Assembly: GCA_020026395.1 (NCBI GenBank)
Contig: JAHHQM010000014.1
Location: forward strand, 1 to 30,604
Direction: 5' to 3'
DNA: 30,604 bases
DNA from: Alistipes sp.
Lineage (GTDB): Bacteria; Bacteroidota; Bacteroidia; Bacteroidales; Rikenellaceae
Position numbers and translations under genes: made by a program
Notes under the pieces: model-generated
Database searches by the model: none
Seen by the model: the letters and a program-made list of their open reading frames with translations, nothing else
Told to the model about the DNA's origin: nothing
Part shown: positions 1 through 8,374 of the stretch, one piece after another
How the letters are laid out: each line of letters opens with the position of its first letter
Position numbering within the stretch: position 1 is the stretch's first letter

Positions 1-461
1 TCCAATCTGATTTCAATCAAGACAAAGGCTGGGATTTACTCTTTTGGCTGCAAAAGACACAGAAATCCTGCTCACAAAACAAACATGATTCGAGCCCTTG
101 TCAAGCCACCAAAAGCCCATCCAAAATCCGTAAAATTACCCTCTATTTTACAGCCACAATCGGCGAAATAATCACCGATATGCCTTATCTTTGCGAAACG
201 GAGATTTAAGAGCAAAAGAGAGCCATTATTCTCTTTTCCCCTTCGTTTGAAGACAAACTAAGGTTAAAAACGTTAAATCTTCGATTTTTGGCGAAAAAAC
301 AAGTAAATTTTCGAGGCTTCTATCTTTTAAGTCATAAACCATTGATAATCAATTAGCATAATATGCTGCGTTGGGAATGTATTTTTGCGAAGGTGATTCC
401 GCGTAAAAATGAAAAATTAAACCGACGGATTCACGAAAAACGAACCTTCAAACAAACTATT
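1..461. other. non-coding leader region before the LRR lipoprotein gene
   Basis: No convincing gene is seen here. The stretch is AT-rich compared with the coding DNA around it. It holds a candidate Bacteroidota -7 box (TATCTTTG, 186-193), a small inverted repeat GTAAAAT/ATTTTAC (about 130-151), and an AAAAGAGA/TCTCTTTT stem-loop at 214-237 that ends in four Ts. An in-frame ATG at 363 could extend the next gene by 33 codons, but those codons give a basic, non-hydrophobic stretch ahead of a perfect lipoprotein signal peptide. I therefore treat them as untranslated. Confidence 0.6.
186..193 (+). promoter_or_regulatory. candidate -7 promoter box TATCTTTG
   Basis: TATCTTTG is an exact match to the Bacteroidota -7 consensus TAnnTTTG. 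No good TTG -33 element is visible about 20 bp upstream. If used, it would give a leader of about 260 nt before the ATG at 462, with a terminator-like stem-loop at 214-237 just after the start site. Confidence 0.35.
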
Positions 462-1829
462 ATGAAAAAGGAACGATTCTTCTTCCTCTGGATGCTTTTG
501 GGCATTCTCTTCTTATCGGCTTGCTCGGACAGCGACGATCCCGTCGAGCCTTTCAAAATCAAGCTTAATCCCGAAACATTGACCCTCCGAGTGGGTGAAA
601 CGGCTCAGGTGAGCTTCAGCGGTGCACCCGAACTGGCCGAGATCGTATGGCAGAGTACGGACGAAAAGGTCGCTCTTGTGTCGGACGGCGAGGTGAAAGC
701 CCTGGCCGAAGGAGTGGCTTTCATCCGTGTGACCGCCTCGAAGGACGGCATCAAGGCCGATGCGCAGTGTGAAGTGACGGTCGAAATCGAACCCATGAAA
801 CGGGTGATCGAATTTGAAGATCCGCTCTTGAAGCAGAAACTGCTGGAGATCCCCGGCCTGGATGCCAACGGCGACCAGAATATCATCGTGGAGGAGGCGC
901 TCACGATCCATAAACTCGAGTTCAGCTATCGCATGGACGATGAGATTACCGAGGAGAATACCTTTACGAGCCTCGAGGGTTTGCAGCACTTCGCCAACCT
1001 CGATACGCTGGCCATAAACTACCACCGCATCAAGAGTGCCGAGCCGATTCGCGGCCTGAAGAAACTCATGCAACTGCACCTGGGCGGCAACCCGATTCCG
1101 GAAGTCGATCTCTCGGAGCTGACCGCCCTGAAGGATCTGCGCCTTTTCAAAACGGGCATCACATCGCTCGATCTGAAGAACAACACCGCGCTGGAGGTGA
1201 TTGATATTTATAGTACGGCACTCAGTGCATTGAATCTTTCGCCCCTGAAGAATCTTTCGATTCTGGTGGCACGTCAGACCAAGATCGCGTCGTTGAAGGT
1301 GGCGGATATGCCTCTTTTGACGGGATTGGATTTTCGCGAGGGTTCGCTTGTGGAGTTCGAGGCCTCGAACCTGCCGTTTCTGGAGAAACTCTACCTGGAG
1401 CAGAACCAGCTTCAGAAACTCACGCTGACCAATCTGCCCGCCTTGCAGCATCTGGTGGCCTATGAGAACAAACTTACGAAGATCGATTTCGACCTTCCGA
1501 AACTGATGTTCCTCACGATCTTCGACAATGCCATTGCGGAGGCCGATTTCAGCAAGATGCCCATGCTTTTCCGTTGCTACATGAGCAATAACCTCATCAC
1601 GAAGGCCGACTTCAGCCTGAATCCGCTCATTGCCCAGATCGAGTTGCAGGATATGCCCAATCTGGAGGTGATCGACCTGAAGAACGACAGCTTCATGGAT
1701 GCCTATGAATATATGATCTTCTACAACAACCCGAAACTGCACACGATCCGTGTGGATAGCGGAGCCGAGGAGGATTATGTAAGGGGCGAGGCGAAGAACT
1801 TCCCCAACATCAACATCGTCATCCAATAG
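462..1829 (+). CDS. surface lipoprotein with bacterial Ig-like (Big2) domain and leucine-rich repeats
   Basis: Predicted 455-residue lipoprotein. I chose the ATG at 462 because it gives a clean signal peptide (MKKERFFFL..., then LFLSAC) with the lipid-anchored Cys at residue 21, followed by SDSDD. Such an acidic stretch resembles the Bacteroidota export signal for surface lipoproteins. Residues 31-108 match a Big2-type Ig fold (FKIKLNPETLTLRVGET, then VSDGEVKALAEG). From about 165 to 430 there are irregular leucine-rich repeats with recurring 'L..L.L..N.L..' spacing (for example LEKLYLEQNQLQKLTL). Proteins of this architecture are usually exposed binding or adhesion proteins; the ligand is unknown. 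The gene is monocistronic and ends at a strong bidirectional terminator shared with the kinase gene opposite. Confidence 0.85.
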   Translation: MKKERFFFLWMLLGILFLSACSDSDDPVEPFKIKLNPETLTLRVGETAQVSFSGAPELAEIVWQSTDEKVALVSDGEVKALAEGVAFIRVTASKDGIKADAQCEVTVEIEPMKRVIEFEDPLLKQKLLEIPGLDANGDQNIIVEEALTIHKLEFSYRMDDEITEENTFTSLEGLQHFANLDTLAINYHRIKSAEPIRGLKKLMQLHLGGNPIPEVDLSELTALKDLRLFKTGITSLDLKNNTALEVIDIYSTALSALNLSPLKNLSILVARQTKIASLKVADMPLLTGLDFREGSLVEFEASNLPFLEKLYLEQNQLQKLTLTNLPALQHLVAYENKLTKIDFDLPKLMFLTIFDNAIAEADFSKMPMLFRCYMSNNLITKADFSLNPLIAQIELQDMPNLEVIDLKNDSFMDAYEYMIFYNNPKLHTIRVDSGAEEDYVRGEAKNFPNINIVIQ

Positions 1830-1852
1830 AGAGGCGAATATCGCCAAAACGC

Positions 1853-1890
1853 AAAAGCATCGTAATCCGAGGGGTTACGATGCTTTTTTT
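1853..1890. terminator. bidirectional rho-independent terminator between convergent genes
   Basis: Perfect 13-bp stem AAAAGCATCGTAA / TTACGATGCTTTT with a 9-nt loop, an A run on the left and eight Ts on the right. It therefore works as a terminator on both strands. It serves the lipoprotein gene ending at 1829 (+) and the histidine kinase gene ending at 1893 (-). Confidence 0.9.
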
Positions 1891-1892
1891 TG

Positions 1893-3359
1893 TTACTTGG
1901 TGTCGCCTTGCGGTTGGTGCTTGTCGATCGAGAAGACAAATTCCAGACCGCCCGATTTGGCAAGGCGTGCCGAGATCGTGCCGCCGTGCAACAGAATCAC
2001 ATTCTTGACGATGGAAAGTCCCAAGCCCGTGCCGCCCAACTTGCGCGAACGCCCCTTATCGACGCGGTAGAAGCGTTCAAACAGGTGCGCCACGTGTTCG
2101 GGTGCAACGCCCTGCCCGTCGTCGGAGAACGAAAGACGGCAATAATCCGCGGTATTTTCCAGAAGGCGGATGGTGATGTTCCGTCCGCCCGAATAGGACA
2201 ACGAATTGGCAATCAGATTGCGGAAAACCGAGGCCAGCAGGTTGTTGTTGCCGCTGACGGTGATGGGTTCGTCGATCTCGATATGCAGCTCCATGTGATG
2301 CTGTTCGAGTTTGATTTGCAGCTCGTCGGCCACATCGAAAATCACATCGTTCAAATCCACCGTCTCCATCGCAATCAGACGGCTCGCCTCATCCATGCGC
2401 GTGATGGTCGCCACATCGTTGAGCATCTGACACAGCCGTTCGCTGTTGGCGTAGCACTGCTCGATAAACTCCTGCTTGCGGCGCTCCTCGATCTCTGGAT
2501 GGGTCATCAGCGTCTCCAGGCAGGCCTGAATCACCGCAATCGGGGTCTTCAGCTCGTGGTTGATGTTGTTGGTGAGTTGTTTCTTGATGCGGATCTTCTC
2601 CTGCTCCTCATACAGGGCGCGTTTGTGTTCGAGTTTCAGCTCCTCGGTGGCCTGCTGGAATTTGGCATAGAGCTGCACGATGTGTCGGGCGATGTTGCCC
2701 AACTCGTCGTTGGGGAAGGGTTCGGTCACGGTGATCGCCTCGCCGTTATGCACCCGCTCGGCAAAGTGGCTCAAACTCGAAATCGTCGAACCGATCCGAT
2801 AGGAGATGTAATACCCCGCAATACTCATAAAAAGGGTAATCCCGATCATAAACCACAAAAAACCGCTGTCGGCCGCCAGCACCTCGCGTAGCGACACGGA
2901 GTAGGGGACGGCCGTGCGCACCACGACATCCCTGCCCTCCATGGCCGAATAGAAATAGTTGGTCGAGATGGTTTTTGAGTAGCGGATGGCCTGATAACCC
3001 GTGCCGTTCTGGAGGGCGTCGATCACTTCGGGGCGGTCGAGGTGGTTGCCCATGTCGGCGGCATTGCCTTTGTTGTCGAACAACACCACGCCCCGGTTGT
3101 CGATTACCGAGACGCGCATCCCGTCGAACGGGGGCGTGACCTGCTGCATGATCTGATCCATCTCCACGCCCTCGTCCATCAGATTGAGGATGCGCATGTT
3201 GAACAGCTGGAGGGTGCTGTTGAGTTTTTCGACCTTGAAGAGCCGTTCGCGTTTATACTGGTAGAGGATGAAGCTGGTCATGAGCAGCAGCGCGAAGCCG
3301 ACGATCAAGAGGAAGATCCTCAGGTGGTAGGGCAGTCTATTTTTCAAAGCCGTACCCAT
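1893..3359 (-). CDS. sensor histidine kinase, PhoR-like two-component sensor
   Basis: A 488-residue inner-membrane sensor kinase. Transmembrane helix 1 spans about residues 14-33, a periplasmic sensing region about 35-165, and transmembrane helix 2 about 167-188 (FLWFMIGITLFMSIAGYY). A HAMP linker and a helical stretch follow. The HisKA H-box is INHELKTP with phospho-acceptor His268. The HATPase domain has an N-box (FRNLIANSLSYS, 379-390), a G1 box (DDGQG, 413-417), an F-box (FERFYRVDKG) and a G2 box (GGTGLGLSIV, 442-451), so all catalytic motifs are intact. The start overlaps the end of the response regulator gene by 23 bp, implying coupled translation. The signal sensed cannot be read from sequence. 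It resembles the PhoR branch by architecture only, and no PAS domain is obvious. Confidence 0.92.
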   Translation of the reverse strand: MGTALKNRLPYHLRIFLLIVGFALLLMTSFILYQYKRERLFKVEKLNSTLQLFNMRILNLMDEGVEMDQIMQQVTPPFDGMRVSVIDNRGVVLFDNKGNAADMGNHLDRPEVIDALQNGTGYQAIRYSKTISTNYFYSAMEGRDVVVRTAVPYSVSLREVLAADSGFLWFMIGITLFMSIAGYYISYRIGSTISSLSHFAERVHNGEAITVTEPFPNDELGNIARHIVQLYAKFQQATEELKLEHKRALYEEQEKIRIKKQLTNNINHELKTPIAVIQACLETLMTHPEIEERRKQEFIEQCYANSERLCQMLNDVATITRMDEASRLIAMETVDLNDVIFDVADELQIKLEQHHMELHIEIDEPITVSGNNNLLASVFRNLIANSLSYSGGRNITIRLLENTADYCRLSFSDDGQGVAPEHVAHLFERFYRVDKGRSRKLGGTGLGLSIVKNVILLHGGTISARLAKSGGLEFVFSIDKHQPQGDTK

Positions 3360-4032
3360 AACCGAACCGTGTCACGATGTGTTTGCCGTAGGGGCCGATC
3401 TTTTTTCTCAAACGCGTGATCTTGACGTCGATCGTGCGATTCAGCACGAAGACATCGTCGTCCCAGATGCGGGCGAGGATCTCCTCCCGCGAGAGGATTT
3501 TCCCAAGATTGTTCATCAGCAGGATCAGCAGTTCGAGTTCCTTGCGCGTGACGGGCACTTCGACCCCGTCGACCTCCAGCCGTTTGGCATCGCAATCGAT
3601 GTGAAGCCCCTCGAAATCGATGCTGTCGGTTTTGCGGGGAGCGTCATCCTGCTTCGGGCGCGAGGTGCGGCGCAGAACGGACTTGACCCGCGCCAAAAGA
3701 TTGCGGATGGAGTAGGGTTTGGTGATGTAATCGTCGGCGCCCAGATTCAACCCCGCGACCATCTCGTCCTCGGTGGTCTTGGCCGTGCAGAAAATAATGG
3801 GGATGGAGAACGTCTCGTAATTCTCCTTGAGCACCTGTGCCATCTTGAATCCGCTCATGCCGCCCATCATCACATCGAGCAGAATCAGATCGTATTGGCG
3901 GACATCCAACTTCAGTGCCTCTTCGGCCGACGATGCGGTGTCCACCTCGTACCCCTCCACCTCGAGATTGAAGCGTACGACATTGGTCAGCGCCTCCTCA
4001 TCGTCCACAACAAGTATCTTTTGCTTTTCCAT
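3337..4032 (-). CDS. OmpR/PhoB-family response regulator
   Basis: A 231-residue DNA-binding response regulator. I chose the ATG at 4032 (MEKQKILVVDDEE) over an in-frame start at 4062, because the receiver domain begins immediately and a -7 promoter box lies 19 bp upstream. The receiver domain (about 3-120) has the acidic pair Asp10-Asp11, phospho-acceptor Asp53 (LILLDVMMGG) and the conserved Lys85 (FCTAKTTEDE). The C-terminal half is a winged-helix trans_reg_C domain with the typical ending (TRLRKKIGP, then HIVTRFGYGYGFEK). It is the first gene of a two-gene operon with the kinase, which it overlaps by 23 bp. Direct repeats spaced 11 bp apart lie upstream and suggest autoregulation. Confidence 0.92.
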   Translation of the reverse strand: MEKQKILVVDDEEALTNVVRFNLEVEGYEVDTASSAEEALKLDVRQYDLILLDVMMGGMSGFKMAQVLKENYETFSIPIIFCTAKTTEDEMVAGLNLGADDYITKPYSIRNLLARVKSVLRRTSRPKQDDAPRKTDSIDFEGLHIDCDAKRLEVDGVEVPVTRKELELLILLMNNLGKILSREEILARIWDDDVFVLNRTIDVKITRLRKKIGPYGKHIVTRFGYGYGFEK

Positions 4033-4050
4033 AACAGAGATTTGATCTGA

Positions 4051-4058
4051 CAAAGATA
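4051..4058 (-). promoter_or_regulatory. -7 promoter box of the response regulator-kinase operon
   Basis: Read on the minus strand the sequence is TATCTTTG, an exact TAnnTTTG match. It would start transcription roughly 10-15 nt ahead of the ATG at 4032. The -33 TTG is not well matched, as expected for a promoter that needs an activator. Confidence 0.6.
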
Positions 4059-4096
4059 CCAAAACCCTGCGGAGGTTATCCCTTAATACTCAACTT

Positions 4097-4113
4097 TTAA
4101 CAAAAATGTAACA
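4097..4113 (-). promoter_or_regulatory. candidate operator: two hexamer direct repeats with 11-bp period
   Basis: On the plus strand the sequence is TTAACA, five bases, GTAACA. On the gene's own strand it reads as TTGTTA repeated at an 11-bp interval. OmpR/PhoB-family regulators bind direct repeats with about 11-bp spacing. The site lies about 17 bp upstream of the expected -33 position of the regulator's own promoter, a suitable place for an activator. That this regulator binds it is inference. Confidence 0.35.
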
Positions 4114-4129
4114 ACTTGCCGCTGCCCCG

Positions 4130-4157
4130 AAAAAACCTCCGCCCCGAAAGGCAGAGG
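4130..4157 (-). terminator. rho-independent terminator of the receptor-lipoprotein operon
   Basis: On the minus strand CCTCTGCC pairs with GGCGGAGG (8 bp, one G-T), followed by six Ts. It lies between the stop codon at 4211 and the response regulator promoter, and it separates the two operons. Confidence 0.75.
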
Positions 4158-4210
4158 CCGCTAATAAAAACTACTTGGAAAAATGAACACGCCCTTTGGG
4201 CGCGTCAGGT

Positions 4211-5374
4211 TTAGAATTTGTAGTTACACCAGGCGAACGCGTTGCGATCGGCACCCGTGTTGCTCTCGGAAAGGGTTACACGACCTTCGCCGTTGATCTC
4301 CTTACCCGAAACCGATTTGGAAAGATGGTTCGTGACACTTACACTCGACGAGGGGTTGCCGTCGCCCTTCTTGTCGGTGAGATCGACGAGGTCGATGACG
4401 TGACCGCTGCCCGTAACCAGCGCATTGACGATCTCGGCCTTGGCACCGCGACGGATCTTGATGGCATCCTGCATCTCGGCCAGCGACGAATTGTTCACGA
4501 TGGTCATGTTCTCGATTCTGAAATCCGACTGATGTTTGTGGTCGGGGCCGTCACCGTCCATGTTGCCGTCGGACTCCACACCGCGCGGGTCGGACTCGTC
4601 GCTGGTGAACTGATTCTCCCATACGCCGTAGCAGTTCGAAAGCGTACCGCAGTAACCTTGCGTGAAGTCGAACATGTCGTCCTCGCAATTGACCACCAGA
4701 AGGTTCTTCAGATTGACACTTCCGCCGAAGAACTCCACACCGTCGTCGGCACTTTCGCGGATGTAGATGTTCTCGATGGTGGTGCCGCTACCCACACCGT
4801 TTAGCGTCAGACCGTTGTGCTCGATTTCGGCATTCGAACGTGCCCCCGAATAGGCGATTTCGACGTAGCGCAGTACACCGGAATTGTCCTCGGGGTCGTC
4901 ACCGCCGTATTTGTAGTCGTTGTTGATCTCCGTGGCGCTGATGTTGCCCGTGGCCGACGCACCCGAAATCGGCGCACGGCCGTTGAGGATGATACCGCCC
5001 CAATAACCCGACGTGGCGTTGTCGCTGTCGGCCGTGAAGATGATCGGTTGTTGGGCTGTACCCTCGGCACGGATCTTACCGCCCTGTGCCACGAGGATGT
5101 AGTTGGCAAAACCCTTTTTGGCGCGGATGGTCATGCCGGCGGGAATCACCAATTCGCCTCCGTCTTCGACGATGACCGTTCCCGAAATATAGTAGCGTGT
5201 GCCGGCATCGAGTGTTTTGCGTCCCGTGATCACACCCGAAAGATTCTCTTCGGTCGGGGTCTCATCGGGGCGTACGGCCGACTTGTTGTCATCGTCGTCG
5301 TCATCGCACGCCGTAAATACGGGTGCACTCATCAATGCGGCCATAGCCAGCAAACATAAAATTCTTCTTTTCAT
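4211..5374 (-). CDS. secreted lipoprotein with beta-helix-like repeats, partner of the TonB-dependent receptor
   Basis: A 387-residue lipoprotein. The signal peptide ends in VFTAC, giving lipid-anchored Cys23 followed by six Asp residues, a strong acidic signal of the type that sends Bacteroidota lipoproteins to the cell surface. The body starts with a 'GTVIVEDGGELVIPAGMTI' segment. It continues with strand-rich turns containing WGGIILNG, VEFFGGSVN, and 'DGVE'- and 'DD'-rich loops, which suggests a right-handed parallel beta-helix. No catalytic site is recognisable. It lies 40 bp downstream of the TonB-dependent receptor gene on the same strand and is followed by a terminator, so the two form one operon. 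Lipoproteins in this position often cap or feed their receptor, in the manner of SusD, but this one is not SusD-like. The ligand is unknown. Confidence 0.8.
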   Translation of the reverse strand: MKRRILCLLAMAALMSAPVFTACDDDDDDNKSAVRPDETPTEENLSGVITGRKTLDAGTRYYISGTVIVEDGGELVIPAGMTIRAKKGFANYILVAQGGKIRAEGTAQQPIIFTADSDNATSGYWGGIILNGRAPISGASATGNISATEINNDYKYGGDDPEDNSGVLRYVEIAYSGARSNAEIEHNGLTLNGVGSGTTIENIYIRESADDGVEFFGGSVNLKNLLVVNCEDDMFDFTQGYCGTLSNCYGVWENQFTSDESDPRGVESDGNMDGDGPDHKHQSDFRIENMTIVNNSSLAEMQDAIKIRRGAKAEIVNALVTGSGHVIDLVDLTDKKGDGNPSSSVSVTNHLSKSVSGKEINGEGRVTLSESNTGADRNAFAWCNYKF

Positions 5375-5414
5375 CGTTTTTTGAAATTTTTAGTGAAAAC
5401 TATGATTGTGTGTA

Positions 5415-8108
5415 TTAGAATTGACAGGTAACTCCCAGCGAAATGTCAATGCCGTGTCGATACTTCTTCAGCACAACGGCTTGTCCGTTGCTGTTGGCAT
5501 CGCGGGTCAGCTGATGCTTCGAGTCGAGTAGATTCTTGGCCTTGAGCGAGATGATCACGTGGCGAGAGACTTTTGCACGGGAGATAAAATCGAGGGTCGG
5601 GACACCGTGTTCCATGATGTCGCGGTAGCCTTCGGTGCCGATCGTGTAGACGCGGTCACTGAAGTAGTTGAACACCAGTGTATTGGTAAACGTGTATTTG
5701 CCACGGCGGTATTGGTGCGAGAGATCGGCGTTTACGATCCACGGGGCGGCACCCTCGAGTTTCGATCCGGTCTTGTCGGTGGCCAGCGGCACATCGGCAC
5801 ACGTATAGATGTAGGAGCCGTTCACGCCCAGCGAGAGCTGGTGCAGTCCGTCCTGGGGCAGGGGCTTCGAGAAGATGTTTTTGCGGAATTCGACTTCGAC
5901 ACCCGCCACCGTGGCATGGTCGGCGATATTCTCGTAGGAGAGGTACCCTCCGGCACTCGCAATCTCGATGCGCGAGATGGGGTGGGCAATGTGCTTGAAG
6001 AAGGTCGTCACGGAGAACAACTCCGAACCCGAGAAGAACCAATCCCACTTCAAATCGACATTGTAGACATCCGAGGGGCGCAAATCGGGATTACCCTGAC
6101 TGTTGAACGATACGCCCGTGTAGCGGAACGGCGAGATCTCTTTGGGTTGGGGCAGGGTGTAGGTCTTGCTGACGCTCAGACGCAGGGCATGTTCCGCCGT
6201 GGGGGCATAACGCAGGTTGAGGCTCGGCAGGAAGTACGATTTGTCGATCTGACGGCGACCCTGTGTACCTCCGCGATTGACGTTGTAATCAACTTTCATC
6301 ACGACATCGTCGTATTTGACGCCCAGATTCAGGATCAGATGCGATGCGCACTGCCAGGTGGCTTCCGCAAAGACCGTGTGGATGTCCTTATCGACCTTGT
6401 AGCGGTCGTCGTTGCGGTCGATCTTGAAGAATCCGTTGGCGAAATTCTCCGCATTGTAGTAGTCGTCCCACGAATAGTGCTCCAGATCGAATATCGGACG
6501 ACGCACGACCGAGAGGTCATACTCCGTGGCATCGAAATGGTGATTGACAAAGCGTCCGCGGTAACCGATCTTCAGTCGGGAGAGGTGGTCGAAACGGTCG
6601 GGAAGGCGGTAGGAGAGTGCCCAGCGGACGTGGGCGTCCGTCTCGTCGAGATCCGCAAAGTAGCGTTGCTGGACACCCGTACCCTTCATCGGGACATACC
6701 CTTCCTCTTCGCGTACCAGATTGTTGATGCGTCGGTCGGGTTCCTTGCCGTCGATGGTGTTGCAGGCCAAGGCCACCTCCATGTCAAATTTCGGGGAGAG
6801 CCGCCACTCGGAGAGCAACTGGTGTACGAAGAGCAGGTTGTCGTTCATCTGCTGACGGCGCATGAACCCCTCGTAGTTGTCCGACGACTGGTAATCGGCA
6901 TCCATACCCAGATAATCGCCCAGCGACTGCTCCGAGGCGTGGATCATCATGAAATTGTAGGCCAGATGGTGGACATCGCCCGGCGAGTAACTCGCATTGG
7001 CCAGAACGAACTGCTGTGTTTCGCGGTCGTATTTGCTTCCGGTCTGATCCTGGGACAACTCGCCCGTGGTGACCGAATTGCGAACCTCTTCGTGGTAGTA
7101 GTGGAGTTTGTTGCTGTGATTGCCCGCCACAAAGATCGAGAGCGGATGGCGTGCCACCTTGAACTGACGCCCCCACGAGAAGCCGTAGCTGTGATTCATC
7201 GGCACGGAATGGGCGGTGGGGTCGAGCCGATTCCGAAAGGAGTATTCATCGGAGCCGTGGCGGGGTTTGCTCTTCCGCGCAAAGCCGAAGTAATTCGCAC
7301 CGTCCATCTTCAGGAAGTTCACGCCCACGGTCTGGGTGTTCAGTCCGCCTGAAAGGCCGATGGAGGCCTCACTTTGCGAGGTGAGCTGCTTGGAGCGGAT
7401 GTCCACATGCGCACCGCCCACATCCGACTGCCCCGCGGCACTGAATGCCTTGTTCACCCCGAGCGTCTGAATCAGATCGGTCGAGAAGAAATCCAGCGAT
7501 ATGTTCTTGTATTCGGGATCTTCCGACGGAATGGGGAATCCGTTGAGTGTGGTGATGTTGTATCGGTCGCCCAGGCCGCGGATGAAGACATTTTTCACAC
7601 CCTCCTGCTTGGAGATGCCCGAAAGCTTGGTCAGTGCCGCCTGCGCATCGCCCACGCCCTTGCGCGAGAGTTCGCGGGCACCGACCGACTGAATCGCCAT
7701 GACCGATTCGTGTTGTACGCGCAGGTTCGATTGTTCGCCCTCGCGGTTCATCTGTCCGGTAACCACCACCGTATTCATTGTCAGCTCTTCGGGTTCGAGC
7801 TCCAGATTGAGTACAAGGGGCTGCCCGTAGCGCAGGACGACCGCCTTGCAAGCCGTTTTGTAACCGACATAAGAAATCTTCAACGTATAATTCCCTGCGG
7901 GAAGGAACGTAAGACTGAAATTACCCTCCGCATCGGAGACACATCCCGTGGACGAACCTTCCACCACAATGGAGGCTCCCGCGAGGGGTTCTTGGGTCGT
8001 GCGGTCTTTGATGTGACCTTTCACATCAATGTCTTCGGCCGCGACCGTAAAACAGGTGCATAAAAAAATCAGCAGCAAGATACATCTGTAACTTAGTTTC
8101 ATTCTCAT
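5415..8108 (-). CDS. TonB-dependent outer-membrane receptor with carboxypeptidase-regulatory-like N-terminal domain
   Basis: An 897-residue outer-membrane transporter (895 if the ATG at 8102 is used). The signal peptide covers about 1-24. A CarboxypepD_reg-like beta-sandwich lies at about 27-112 (VKGHIKDRTTQEPLAGASI, then YVGYKT). The linker 'NTVVVTGQ' leads to the plug domain (about 130-240: LTKLSGISKQEGVKNVFIRG, GLGDRYNITTLNGFP and a GGAHVDIRSK ending). A 22-stranded-type barrel runs to the C-terminal aromatic residue (CQF). It lacks the SusC features that pair with SusD; its neighbour is instead a beta-helix-like lipoprotein. The length is normal for the family. The substrate cannot be deduced. 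The two-component system lies directly downstream of this operon, which makes regulation by it plausible but unproven. Confidence 0.93.
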   Translation of the reverse strand: MRMKLSYRCILLLIFLCTCFTVAAEDIDVKGHIKDRTTQEPLAGASIVVEGSSTGCVSDAEGNFSLTFLPAGNYTLKISYVGYKTACKAVVLRYGQPLVLNLELEPEELTMNTVVVTGQMNREGEQSNLRVQHESVMAIQSVGARELSRKGVGDAQAALTKLSGISKQEGVKNVFIRGLGDRYNITTLNGFPIPSEDPEYKNISLDFFSTDLIQTLGVNKAFSAAGQSDVGGAHVDIRSKQLTSQSEASIGLSGGLNTQTVGVNFLKMDGANYFGFARKSKPRHGSDEYSFRNRLDPTAHSVPMNHSYGFSWGRQFKVARHPLSIFVAGNHSNKLHYYHEEVRNSVTTGELSQDQTGSKYDRETQQFVLANASYSPGDVHHLAYNFMMIHASEQSLGDYLGMDADYQSSDNYEGFMRRQQMNDNLLFVHQLLSEWRLSPKFDMEVALACNTIDGKEPDRRINNLVREEEGYVPMKGTGVQQRYFADLDETDAHVRWALSYRLPDRFDHLSRLKIGYRGRFVNHHFDATEYDLSVVRRPIFDLEHYSWDDYYNAENFANGFFKIDRNDDRYKVDKDIHTVFAEATWQCASHLILNLGVKYDDVVMKVDYNVNRGGTQGRRQIDKSYFLPSLNLRYAPTAEHALRLSVSKTYTLPQPKEISPFRYTGVSFNSQGNPDLRPSDVYNVDLKWDWFFSGSELFSVTTFFKHIAHPISRIEIASAGGYLSYENIADHATVAGVEVEFRKNIFSKPLPQDGLHQLSLGVNGSYIYTCADVPLATDKTGSKLEGAAPWIVNADLSHQYRRGKYTFTNTLVFNYFSDRVYTIGTEGYRDIMEHGVPTLDFISRAKVSRHVIISLKAKNLLDSKHQLTRDANSNGQAVVLKKYRHGIDISLGVTCQF

Positions 8109-8132
8109 TCTTTCTCTTTAAAATTCTCGTCA

Positions 8133-8165
8133 CAAAAGTCCGATACAGATGTTACACTTCGACAA
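8133..8165 (-). promoter_or_regulatory. candidate promoter of the TonB-receptor operon
   Basis: On the minus strand a TTG (8165-8163), a 22-bp spacer and GACTTTTG (8140-8133, 7 of 8 with TAnnTTTG) lie just ahead of the receptor start. The heptamer TGTTACA (plus-strand reading) occurs twice here, at 8150-8156 inside the spacer and at 8194-8200 upstream, 44 bp apart. The same heptamer is found on the minus strand in the response regulator's upstream repeats. Confidence 0.35.
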
Positions 8166-8300
8166 CCGACGGGTGATAATCTTATTGCACAAGTGTTACA
8201 TAATTGCGACACGTTCCCCGGGGGCATCATAAGGGGGGCATTGGTCGTCGCTGCAAATACTGCCAATGCCGATGAGAATGAGACGGTGGAAAGGGGAAAT

Positions 8301-8335
8301 AAAAAAGCACCGTATATCAATTGATTACGGTGCTT
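8301..8335 (-). terminator. rho-independent terminator after the broken lipoprotein gene
   Basis: On the minus strand AAGCACCGTA pairs perfectly with TACGGTGCTT (10 bp), followed by a run of Ts. It lies 40 bp past the stop codon at 8375 and ends transcription arriving from 8924. Confidence 0.85.
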
Positions 8336-8374
8336 CTTGTAGATCGCTTGTCGGGAAATCCCCGGATCATATTG

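Noticed and set aside
363..461. A longer N-terminus for the LRR lipoprotein, starting at ATG 363
   Set aside because: The extra 33 residues are basic and polar and would bury the lipoprotein signal peptide inside the protein.
5559..7352. A 597-codon plus-strand frame inside the TonB-dependent receptor gene
   Set aside because: It is a shadow of the receptor reading frame, with no signal peptide, no domain and no plausible promoter. The same reasoning applies to long antisense frames at 513-1847, 14812-16281 and 23598-25364.
8105..8320. A 71-codon minus-strand frame upstream of the TonB receptor with a hydrophobic beginning
   Set aside because: Its start codon lies inside the terminator hairpin at 8301-8335 and it covers the receptor's promoter. 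No family resemblance.
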